The translations under genes and the position numbers were made by a program. DNA of 11,417 nucleotides from an uncultured Oribacterium sp. (GTDB taxonomy: Bacteria; Bacillota; Clostridia; Lachnospirales; Lachnospiraceae). Shown piece after piece: positions 1-6,203 of this stretch; within the stretch, counting starts at the first letter, position 1, and the number at the start of each line of letters is the position of its first letter. Location of the stretch: assembly GCA_900770445.1 (NCBI GenBank), contig CAAGKO010000010.1:1-11417 (forward strand), given 5' to 3'. The notes beneath the pieces were generated by a model. The model was not told the origin of the DNA and ran no database searches. It worked only from the letters and a program-made list of their open reading frames with translations.

Positions 1-19
1 AGTTTTCATGAAGAAAACT
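1..19. other. Small A/T-rich hairpin at the window edge
   Basis: AGTTTTC and GAAAACT pair perfectly (7 bp) around an ATGAA loop. No T-tract follows on the + strand. On the - strand it could be a weak terminator, but the sequence beyond the window edge would decide this. Between it and the repeat at 63 there is a second weak stem (GGG-CCTA with TAGG-GT-CCC, about 33-56). I see no gene and no convincing promoter in positions 1-200, so the glgP promoter may lie further upstream. Confidence 0.35.
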
Positions 20-62
20 CAGTGATTGCAGAGGGCCTAGTGCCGCTTAGGGTCCCCGGCTT

Positions 63-125
63 AGATTGAACCGGTCTCGGAGTACTGTGCCTCCATTGCC
101 GCCCCTCCGGCCTCTCTGTCTGAAC
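63..125 (-). repeat. Dispersed intergenic repeat, copy 1 (inverted relative to copy 2)
   Basis: The reverse complement of this stretch aligns end to end with 9961-10024, with only scattered substitutions and one 1-nt length difference. Shared blocks include AGATTGAACCGGTCTC, AGTACTG and TTGCCGCCCCTCCGG. It lies in the leader region upstream of glgP. The family is not recognised. It could be a dispersed intergenic element or a structured RNA. A tRNA was considered because of GGTTCAATC and rejected. Confidence 0.75.
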
Positions 126-200
126 TGTGACGTTTGATCGATGTAAGGGCGCGGCTGAAGCGCTTTTCGAAAATTAGACATCCGTGTAAAGGAGGATCTT

Positions 201-2462
201 ATGAATATCACAGAGACGTTAGAGAAGCTGAGTGGAAAGGCACTGAAGGACTGCAGCGATCAGGAGCTGTATCTCGCGCTGCTGGAGCTGGTGCGGGCGA
301 AGAGTGCGGAGCGTGTGAAGCCGGTGCATGGCCGGAAGCTCTACTATATCAGTGCGGAGTTTCTGATCGGAAAGCTGCTGTCAAACAACCTGATCAACCT
401 CGGGCTGTACGATGAGGTGCGCGACGCGCTGGCGGCGGTCGGAAAGAGCATGTCCGACATCGAAGAGGTCGAGCCGGAGCCATCCCTTGGCAACGGTGGT
501 CTCGGCCGTCTCGCAGCCTGCTTCCTGGATTCGCTTGCGACACTGAACCTGCCGGGCGACGGGATCGGCCTCCGGTACCACTTCGGGCTGTTCCACCAGT
601 CCTTCGAGAACGATATCCAGAACGAGAAGCCGGATCCATGGCTGACCGCGCACAGCTGGGCGGAGAAAACCGACGTAACCTACCCGGTGGAACTCGCAGG
701 CAAGCCGTATACCGCACGCCTCTATAAGCTCGCCGTGACCGGCTACGAGGGCCGCACGAATACCCTGAATCTCTTCGACCTCGATACCATCGACGAGAGC
801 ATCGTGCATGACGGCATCGCCTTTGATAAGACCGCCATCGACGAGAACCTGACGCTGTTCCTCTATCCGGACGATTCCGACGAGGCCGGCCGTCGTCTCC
901 GTATCTACCAGCAGTATCTGATGGTGTCCGCCGGCGCACAGCTGATCCTCGCGGAGAGTGCGGCCCGTGGCTGCGACTACCATGATCTCGCGGACTACGC
1001 GGCGATCCAGATCAATGACACGCACCCGAGCATGGTCATCCCGGAGCTCATCCGCCTGCTCGGCGAGCATGGCATCGAGTTCGAGGAGGCCGTGGAGATC
1101 GTCACGAAGACCTGCGCCTATACGAACCACACGATCCTCGCGGAGGCCCTCGAGAAGTGGCCGCGCGCGTACCTCGATGCGGTCGTTCCGCAGCTGATGC
1201 CGATCATCGAGAAGCTCGACGCGCTGGCACGGACCCGCTCGGAGGATGCGTCGCTCGCCATCATCGACGAGGATGATGTCGTCCACATGGCGCATATGGA
1301 CATCCATTTCACGCATTCCACGAACGGTGTTGCAGCGCTGCATACGGAGATCCTGAAGAACACCGAGCTCCATAACTTCTACGAGCTCTACCCGGAGAAG
1401 TTTAATAATAAGACAAACGGCATCACCTTCCGTCGCTGGCTGCTGGAGTGCGATCCGCGCCTCACTGCGGTGCTGGAGAAGCACATCGGCACGGGTTTCC
1501 GCAAGGATGCGTCCGAGCTCGAGAAGCTGCTGGCCTTCGCGGATGACGCAGCGGTGCTCGAGGAGCTCCGCGAAGTGAAGAGCGAGAATAAGAAAGCATT
1601 GGCCGACTGGCTCCGCCGGACCCAGGGCGTGACGGTGAACACAGGCGCGATGTTCGACATCCAGTCGAAGCGTCTCCACGAGTACAAGCGGCAGCAGCTG
1701 AACCTGCTCTACCTCATCCACCAGTACCACGAGATCAAGGCGGGCCATCTGCCGGCGACCCCGCTCGTCAGCATCTTCGGCGCGAAGGCGGCCCCGGCAT
1801 ACATCATCGCGAAGGATATCATCCATGCGCTGCTCGTGCTGTCGAAGGTGATCGCGGCGGATCCGGTCGTGTCGAAGTGGCTGCAGCTCGTCTTCGTCGA
1901 GAACTACAACGTGACCGCGGCGGAGAAGCTGATTCCGGCCTGTGATCTCTCGGAGCAGATCAGTCTCGCGTCGAAGGAGGCCTCCGGTACCGGCAACATG
2001 AAGTTCATGCTGAACGGCGCGCTGACGCTCGGTACGATGGATGGCGCAAACGTCGAGATCGCGCAGCAGGTCGGCGAGGACAATGTCTACATCTTCGGCC
2101 AGACCTCCGATCAGGTTATCCACCGCTACGCTGCAGGGGATTACATCGCGCAGCAGTGGTATGAGGGAGACCCGAACATCCGTCGGGCGATCGATTTCCT
2201 GACCGGCCCGGAGATGCTGGCGGCTGGCCATGCCGAAAACCTCTGCCGTCTGCACGACGAGCTCATCCATAAGGACTGGTTCCAGACGCTTCCGGATTTC
2301 AATGCTTACATCGTGCGCAAGAACCAGGCGCTCAGCGACTATGCCTGCGATCCGCAGGGCTGGCGCCGCAAGTGCCTCGTGAACATCGCGAAGGCCGGCA
2401 TGTTCTCCTCGGATCGGACCATCGCGGAGTACGATCGGGACATCTGGCAGCTCGGAAAGTGA
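201..2462 (+). CDS. glgP: Glycogen/maltodextrin phosphorylase (GT35)
   Basis: Cytoplasmic PLP enzyme that phosphorolyses the non-reducing ends of alpha-1,4-glucans to glucose-1-phosphate. The 753-residue protein is co-linear with the phosphorylase family from an early YISAEFLIGKLLSNNL block and the LGNGGLGRLAACFLDSLAT block to a C-terminal GMFSSDRTIAEYDRDIW. Also visible are INDTHP, the NGVAALHTEI segment, KRLHEYKRQ and the PLP site EASGTGNMK, whose lysine is residue 601. It is somewhat shorter than E. coli MalP (797 residues) and has no N-terminal regulatory extension. The start is set by AAAGGAGG at 188-195, five bases before the ATG. The gene stands alone between non-coding DNA and its own terminator. 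Its position next to malEFGQR suggests a role on imported maltodextrins, but sequence alone does not separate this from glycogen turnover (the name malP is equally defensible). Confidence 0.96.
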   Translation: MNITETLEKLSGKALKDCSDQELYLALLELVRAKSAERVKPVHGRKLYYISAEFLIGKLLSNNLINLGLYDEVRDALAAVGKSMSDIEEVEPEPSLGNGGLGRLAACFLDSLATLNLPGDGIGLRYHFGLFHQSFENDIQNEKPDPWLTAHSWAEKTDVTYPVELAGKPYTARLYKLAVTGYEGRTNTLNLFDLDTIDESIVHDGIAFDKTAIDENLTLFLYPDDSDEAGRRLRIYQQYLMVSAGAQLILAESAARGCDYHDLADYAAIQINDTHPSMVIPELIRLLGEHGIEFEEAVEIVTKTCAYTNHTILAEALEKWPRAYLDAVVPQLMPIIEKLDALARTRSEDASLAIIDEDDVVHMAHMDIHFTHSTNGVAALHTEILKNTELHNFYELYPEKFNNKTNGITFRRWLLECDPRLTAVLEKHIGTGFRKDASELEKLLAFADDAAVLEELREVKSENKKALADWLRRTQGVTVNTGAMFDIQSKRLHEYKRQQLNLLYLIHQYHEIKAGHLPATPLVSIFGAKAAPAYIIAKDIIHALLVLSKVIAADPVVSKWLQLVFVENYNVTAAEKLIPACDLSEQISLASKEASGTGNMKFMLNGALTLGTMDGANVEIAQQVGEDNVYIFGQTSDQVIHRYAAGDYIAQQWYEGDPNIRRAIDFLTGPEMLAAGHAENLCRLHDELIHKDWFQTLPDFNAYIVRKNQALSDYACDPQGWRRKCLVNIAKAGMFSSDRTIAEYDRDIWQLGK

Positions 2463-2474
2463 CAGGATAGTGCA

Positions 2475-2509
2475 AAATGGCAGTGGCCTTTCGGGGCCAC
2501 TGCCGTTTT
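2475..2509 (+). terminator. Intrinsic terminator of glgP
   Basis: GGCAGTGGCC (2479-2488) pairs perfectly with GGCCACTGCC (2495-2504) around a TTTCGG loop. The stem is flanked by AAAA upstream and followed by GTTTT. It begins 12 bases after the glgP stop and separates glgP from the mal operon. Confidence 0.9.
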
Positions 2510-2638
2510 AAAGTAACAGTCCAGCCGGGGTGAAATCTGATAAAAGCCTGGTGATTGGAGTTTTAAATAGGCGGCATGTGTATCACTGGTCATGACGGTT
2601 TTCAAAATTTTCACAAAAACCGTTTATAGCATTCTTGC

Positions 2639-2878
2639 GCCATTAGGTTTTTTCGGCTTTGTTACAAACAAGAGATTTTTGAACTGAGCGCCATTAGATG
2701 ATTTTCGCAAAGAGCAGATTTCAAAGAGCGATGCCACTATATTTTCTGGAGTTTGTAACAAACGGGGCATTTTCAAGGTGCGTGCCATTAAGTGACTTTT
2801 ACAAATCATCAATTTCAGTGATCTGTGCCATTAGATTATTTCGCAGATTAAGAAATATCAGACTCTGTGACATTAAGT
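2639..2878 (+). repeat. Cluster of GCCATTA-headed repeat units, alternating length
   Basis: The heptamer GCCATTA, or a one-base variant, starts at 2639, 2690, 2733 (GCCACTA), 2784, 2827 and 2869 (GACATTA), giving spacings of 51, 43, 51, 43 and 42. The two 51-base units each carry an internal palindrome, TTTGTTACAAAC at about 2659 and GTTTGTAACAAAC at about 2751. The 42-43-base units instead share a body rich in ATTT and end around ATCTGT or CTCTGT. Unit bodies are only moderately conserved, so this is an old or relaxed repeat, not a fresh duplication or a CRISPR array. The family is not recognised. Confidence 0.7.
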
Positions 2879-3033
2879 ATACGGCGTCGAGACTGGCTCA
2901 GCAGGTGATTTGCAGAAGAAAAGCAGAGAAGAGATAAAGTCACTACCTCGGCAATAAGCGGTTTTGCGTCAAAAATCGGGATTTTACTTAGATGGCGCAG
3001 GGCGAGAGTGACGGGACTTAATGTCACAGACTC
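2861..3033. repeat. 18-bp inverted repeat, 137-base loop
   Basis: GACTCTGTGACATTAAGT (2861-2878) matches the reverse complement of 3016-3033 at 17 of 18 positions. The arms are the junctions between successive GCCATTA/GACATTA units of the two opposing repeat clusters, so the pair marks the point where the cluster reverses strand. I see no gene in the loop. Confidence 0.75.
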
Positions 3034-3067
3034 GCCAGGAGAGGAAAATGTGAAAAAGCCTAATGGC
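2996..3067 (-). repeat. Opposing GCCATTA-headed repeat units on the minus strand
   Basis: Read on the minus strand, unit heads occur at 3067 (GCCATTA), 3025 (GACATTA) and 2996 (GCCATCTA), spaced 42 and 29 bases. The 42-base unit has the same length and the same TCTGT end as the 42-base unit at 2827-2868 on the plus strand. These are members of the same family facing the other cluster. Confidence 0.6.
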
Positions 3068-3245
3068 CTACGCTCCGGATAAAGCAAATTTGTGAAAAGC
3101 CGATGTCAGCCTTTATCAACATACCTGCACTTGCAAAATCCATGCTTCGTCGGCAGGGCATGAAGATGGTTTTCAGCACCAGCCATTTCTATGCTGTATC
3201 ATTTTGAAGCTTTCTCATGATGATGACTGGGCAGTCTGGGAAAAA

Positions 3246-3295
3246 TGCTGCATCATCTGGGCATACTTCCCAGTTTTTGCTGTTTTGATGCAGCA
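3246..3295. repeat. Inverted repeat with nested stem
   Basis: TGCTGCATCA (3246-3255) pairs perfectly with TGATGCAGCA (3286-3295). Nested inside, CTGGG (3257-3261) can pair with CCCAG (3269-3273). The right arm overlaps the first copy of the 32-bp direct repeat. There is no T-tract directly after it, so it does not look like a terminator. Confidence 0.55.
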
Positions 3296-3386
3296 TCACA
3301 CGCGCGAATAAAACAGGCGCCTGCTTCGCCGTCAGTGTGTCAATCTCCGTCTGCGCAGCATCACACGCGCGAATAAAACAGGCGCC
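3290..3386. repeat. Perfect 32-bp direct repeat separated by 33 bases
   Basis: The 32 bases at 3290-3321 recur without change at 3355-3386. Both begin GCAGCATCACACGCGCG and end AAAACAGGCGCC. Identity stops abruptly at both ends. The 33-base gap (3322-3354) is unrelated to the repeat. The dimensions resemble a repeat-spacer-repeat unit, but there are only two copies and no cas gene in the window, so I annotate a duplicated element and not a CRISPR. Confidence 0.85.
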
Positions 3387-3476
3387 GACTTTTGTTTGCC
3401 TGCACGGGGCGGGGCCAATATGCTGGTAGATAAAAGATGTATACTGGGGTGGGCAGGCAAACGAGAAGAGGCGCCC
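3380..3476. repeat. Imperfect 24-bp inverted repeat
   Basis: The left arm (3380-3403) and right arm (3453-3476) share GTTTGCCTGC/GCAGGCAAAC perfectly (3394-3403 with 3453-3462), and GGCGCC at the outer ends (3381-3386 with 3470-3475). The bases between these two blocks pair poorly. The 49-base loop contains a G-rich stretch (GGGGCGGGGCC). The left arm begins within the second copy of the 32-bp direct repeat. It might be the end of an excised or decayed element, or a structured RNA. Confidence 0.55.
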
Positions 3477-3573
3477 GGCATGGACATCCGATGAAAATTA
3501 TCCAGGTTGCAAAATCACCCCGGCCGAACTCTTATATTTTAAATAAAAAAATAATATATTTCGTCAAAAAGTA

Positions 3574-3602
3574 TTGCACTATTTGGTGAAAAGTGTTAAA
3601 TA
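3574..3602 (+). promoter_or_regulatory. Probable malE operon promoter
   Basis: TTGCAC (3574-3579) as -35 and TAAATA (3597-3602) as -10, separated by 17 bases, lie in a strongly A/T-rich stretch. The start point would fall at about 3609, immediately before or within the operator array. This leaves an untranslated leader of about 180 bases before malE. The call rests on spacing and context, since neither hexamer is a perfect consensus. Confidence 0.6.
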
Positions 3603-3611
3603 TATGTTATC

Positions 3612-3656
3612 GGAAACGTTACCGGTAACGTTAACGGAAACATACCGGAAAACGCG
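3612..3656 (+). promoter_or_regulatory. Iterated LacI-family (MalR) operator
   Basis: A perfect 18-bp palindrome AACGTTACCGGTAACGTT (3615-3632) contains two AACGTT cores of the type bound by LacI/GalR-family repressors. The sequence can also be read as tandem blocks beginning GGAAAC (3612), GGTAAC (3624), GGAAAC (3636) and GGAAAA (3647), that is a 12, 12, 11-base period that decays downstream. It sits just after the -10 box, where bound repressor would block transcription. The likely ligand is the MalR encoded at 8737. A CcpA-type cre site is the alternative, but the match to it is poorer. Confidence 0.8.
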
Positions 3657-3791
3657 AAAGCAAATCACATGGTCAATCTGCACAAAAAGTTCCAGGGCGG
3701 AGCGAGTGGGAGAGATTAGGTGGTACACATCATGATCGAGGCGGCGATAGGCGCGGCTTCGAGCTTGCCCGAAGGGCAGAGAGGATATGTT

Positions 3792-5195
3792 ATGAAGAAG
3801 ATGAGACGTTTTACAGCACTGGGCCTGACCGCTGCGATGGCAGTGACGGCACTGGCAGGTTGTGGTGGTTCGAACACCGCGAGCACGACGGCAGCTGCAA
3901 CCGAAGCAGCGAAGACCGAGGCAGCAACCGAGGCAGCAACCGAGGCAGCCGCTCCGGCAGAGCAGACCGCGACTGGTGGTAAGGTTTACTACCTCAACTT
4001 CAAGCCGGAGCAGGCAGATCAGTGGGTAGACCTCGCAAAGAAGTATACCGAGGAGACAGGTGTAGAGGTTCATGTACAGACCGCAGCGTCCGGAACCTAC
4101 GAGCAGACACTGAAGTCCGAGATGGCGAAGTCCGAGGCACCGACCATGTTCCAGGTAAACGGTCCGGTCGGTCTCGCAACATGGGATGACTACTGCATGG
4201 ATCTCAAGGATACCGATGTATTCAAGGATCTCGAGAATGAGGATTTCGCTCTGAAGAACACAGACGGCGTCGTAAAGGGTATCGCATACGTTATCGAGAC
4301 CTACGGCATCATCTATAATAAGAAGATCCTCAATGACTACATCGCACTCGATGGTGCGAAGATCAGCGATATCTCTGAGCTGAACAGCTTCGATAAGCTG
4401 AAGGAAGTGGCAGACGATATGCAGGCGAAGAAGGATGAGCTCGGTATCGAGGGTGCATTCACATCCGCAGGCTTCGATTCCTCCTCTGACTGGCGTTTCA
4501 AGACCCACCTTGCAAACCTGCCGATCTACTACGAGTACAAGGATGACAACATCGGCTCCACCGATGCCATCAAGGGAACCTACCTCGACAACTTCAAGAA
4601 CGTATTTGATCTTTACATCACAGATTCCACCACAGAGCCTTCACTTCTCTCTGGTAAGACCGGTGATGATGCCGCTTCTGAGTTCGCACTCGGCGAGGCT
4701 GCATTCTATCAGAATGGTACATGGGCATACAATGACATCAAGGGCAACGAGGTTGCAGACGAGGATCTCGGCATCCTTCCGATCTACTTCGGTGTAGACG
4801 ATGCAAGCCAGGGTACCTGCACAGGTTCCGAGAACTTCTGGTGCGTAAACGATAAGGCAAGCGATGCGGACAAGCAGGCAACCCTCGATTTCATGAAGTG
4901 GGTTGTAGAGTCTGACGCAGGTCGTGAGTCCCTTTCCAAGGAGATGGGCTTCGTTACTCCGTTCTCTACCTTCGCTGATTACCTTCCGGAGAACCCGCTC
5001 GTTATCGCAGCGAATGAGTTCAACAAGGATAAGACACCTGTATCATGGAACTTCACCACGATGCCGAGTGAGCAGTGGAAGAACGTACTTGGTTCTGCAA
5101 TGCTTGAGTATGCACAGGGTACCGGCGACTGGGATGCAGTGAAGACCGCATTCGTCGACAACTGGGCAACTGAGTACAAGAACGCAAATTCATAA
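3792..5195 (+). CDS. malE: Maltodextrin ABC transporter, solute-binding lipoprotein
   Basis: Family 1 extracellular sugar-binding protein of 467 residues, anchored to the outer face of the membrane. Residues 1-24 form a lipoprotein signal: a basic start (KKMRR), a hydrophobic stretch, then the lipobox LAGC with Cys24 as the modified residue. Residues 25-63 are a flexible linker with repeated TEAATEAA, and the binding domain starts near VYYLNFKPEQADQW (residues 65-78). Several tryptophans (WDDY, WRFK, FWCV, SWNF) could stack on sugar rings. The start is placed at 3792 because AGAGGA (3780-3785) lies just upstream and the signal peptide begins there; an in-frame ATG at 3720 would put 24 non-signal residues in front. 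Neighbouring malF, malG and malQ indicate malto-oligosaccharides as substrate, though related binding proteins take other sugars. Third-position usage (GTA, GCA, ACA, GGT) differs from the GC-rich choices of adjacent genes, which fits high expression. Confidence 0.93.
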   Translation: MKKMRRFTALGLTAAMAVTALAGCGGSNTASTTAAATEAAKTEAATEAATEAAAPAEQTATGGKVYYLNFKPEQADQWVDLAKKYTEETGVEVHVQTAASGTYEQTLKSEMAKSEAPTMFQVNGPVGLATWDDYCMDLKDTDVFKDLENEDFALKNTDGVVKGIAYVIETYGIIYNKKILNDYIALDGAKISDISELNSFDKLKEVADDMQAKKDELGIEGAFTSAGFDSSSDWRFKTHLANLPIYYEYKDDNIGSTDAIKGTYLDNFKNVFDLYITDSTTEPSLLSGKTGDDAASEFALGEAAFYQNGTWAYNDIKGNEVADEDLGILPIYFGVDDASQGTCTGSENFWCVNDKASDADKQATLDFMKWVVESDAGRESLSKEMGFVTPFSTFADYLPENPLVIAANEFNKDKTPVSWNFTTMPSEQWKNVLGSAMLEYAQGTGDWDAVKTAFVDNWATEYKNANS

Positions 5196-5207
5196 TTAAA
5201 ACTGATG

Positions 5208-5271
5208 CTGCAGGCGGTGCAGTCGTTCATCCGCCTCCTAGACACGGCGCTGTGAAGCGCATCACCTGCAG
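5208..5271 (+). other. Structured malE-malF intergenic RNA
   Basis: CTGCAGG (5208-5214) can pair with CCTGCAG (5265-5271), enclosing a hairpin GCGCT-GTGA-AGCGC (5247-5260) whose loop is a GNRA tetraloop. GGCGG (5213-5217) could alternatively pair with CCGCC (5231-5235). Together with the terminator that follows, it may protect the 3' end of the malE transcript. The fold is judged by eye. Confidence 0.5.
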
Positions 5272-5310
5272 AAAACGAAACAGCTGATCCGGTAAGATTT
5301 GAAGCTGTGG

Positions 5311-5343
5311 TCTCCGGCAGGTTCCCCTGCCGGAGATTTTTTT
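5311..5343 (+). terminator. Internal terminator between malE and malF
   Basis: TCTCCGGCAGG (5311-5321) pairs perfectly over 11 bp with CCTGCCGGAGA (5326-5336) around a TTCC loop, followed by seven T residues. It ends only 16 bases before the malF ATG. No separate promoter is evident, so malF onward is probably expressed by read-through, giving much more binding protein than permease. Confidence 0.92.
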
Positions 5344-5359
5344 AGAAAAGGGGTTCAAC

Positions 5360-6202
5360 ATGGAAAAAGCGATCAAACGTTATATGCCGATCTTCGTGCT
5401 GCCGACGCTGGCGGCCTTCACGGTCGGCTTCATCGCACCGTTTCTCGTCGGTATCTACCTGTCGTTCTGTAAGTTCACGACCATCACCGATGCGAAATTC
5501 GTCGGATTTATCAACTATGCAAAGGTCTTCGGCGACGCGACCTTCGTACACTCTCTATGGTACACCACACTGTTTACGATCGTGACGGTCATCCTCATCA
5601 ACTTCTTCGCCTTCGCTGTGGCGATGGCGCTGACTACGAAAATCAAGGGTAATTACTTATTCCGTACGATTTTCTTCATGCCGAACCTGATCGGCGGTAT
5701 CGTCCTCGGTTACATCTGGAGCCTGCTTCTCAACGGTATCCTCGCCATCTGGATGCGTACCCTGACCTACAGTGCGACCTACGGCTTCTGGGGCCTCGTC
5801 ATCTTGATGCTCTGGCAGCAGGTCGGCTACATGATGATCATCTACATCGCCGGTATCCAGAATATCCCGAGCGACCTCCTCGAGGCTGCCCGTATCGATG
5901 GCGCGAACAAGTGGCAGGAGCTCCGCTATGTGATCCTGCCGATGCTGATGCCATCCATCACCGTCTGCACCTTCCTGACGCTGACGAACGGCTTCAAGCT
6001 CTTCGATCAGAACCTCGCACTGACAAACGGTGAGCCGTCTCAGAAATCCGAGATGCTCGCCATGAACATCTACACTACCTTCTATGGTCGAAACGGCTGG
6101 GAGGGTGTCGGCCAGGCGAAGGCCGTCATTTTCTTCATCATCGTCGGCGCAGTCGCATTGACCCAGAATTATCTGTCCCGTCGGAAGGAGGTCGAGCAGT
6201 AA
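5360..6202 (+). CDS. malF: Maltodextrin ABC transporter, permease MalF
   Basis: Integral membrane subunit of a sugar ABC importer, 280 residues. Six hydrophobic segments are visible, at about 10-34, 67-92, 104-125, 143-165, 197-215 and 254-272. The cytoplasmic EAA loop that docks on the ATPase reads EAARIDG at 175-181 with LP at 193-194, the family hallmark. It is short, lacking the long periplasmic insertion of E. coli MalF, as is usual in Firmicutes. AAAAGGGG (5346-5353) precedes the start. malG begins one base after the stop, so the two permease genes are tightly coupled. No ATP-binding subunit gene is present, which suggests a shared MsmX/UgpC-type ATPase encoded elsewhere. Confidence 0.94.
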   Translation: MEKAIKRYMPIFVLPTLAAFTVGFIAPFLVGIYLSFCKFTTITDAKFVGFINYAKVFGDATFVHSLWYTTLFTIVTVILINFFAFAVAMALTTKIKGNYLFRTIFFMPNLIGGIVLGYIWSLLLNGILAIWMRTLTYSATYGFWGLVILMLWQQVGYMMIIYIAGIQNIPSDLLEAARIDGANKWQELRYVILPMLMPSITVCTFLTLTNGFKLFDQNLALTNGEPSQKSEMLAMNIYTTFYGRNGWEGVGQAKAVIFFIIVGAVALTQNYLSRRKEVEQ

Positions 6203-6203
6203 T

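Larger units (their letters stand above)
2510..3573. other. Gene-free, repeat-rich intergenic region
   Basis: About 1.1 kb with no credible gene on either strand. The short open frames (for example 2698-2937 + and 2624-2812 -) only read through the repeat units, lack a good ribosome binding site and match no family I know. The base composition is visibly more A/T-rich than the genes, especially 2600-2900 and 3535-3573. It holds the repeat cluster, direct repeat and inverted repeats listed separately, plus a small hairpin at 2595-2623 (ACGGTTTT pairing with AAAACCGT). Confidence 0.7.

Noticed and set aside
164..173. TTTTCGAAAA palindrome before glgP as a possible operator
   Set aside because: It lacks the AACGTT core seen upstream of malE, is short, and no promoter could be placed around it.
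381..2270. Long open frame on the minus strand opposite glgP (629 codons)
   Set aside because: Arises from the codon bias of the GC-rich glgP gene. Its translation is rich in Arg/Leu/Asp without recognisable domains, and glgP itself is an unambiguous family member.
2698..2937. 79-codon plus-strand open frame in the repeat region
   Set aside because: It reads straight through the GCCATTA units, has no clear ribosome binding site, and its peptide is only the translation of the repeat.
3290..3386. Two-repeat CRISPR array
   Set aside because: Only two repeats, no cas genes, no resemblance to repeat types I know, and it sits in a region full of other duplicated elements.
3669..3719. 16-codon leader open frame before malE (MVNLHKKFQGGASGRD)
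   Set aside because: No convincing ribosome binding site, no regulatory codon run, and length expected by chance in a ~180-base leader.
3720..3791. Upstream in-frame ATG extending malE by 24 residues
   Set aside because: It would place a polar, non-signal stretch before the lipoprotein signal, which starts cleanly at 3792 with its own ribosome binding site.
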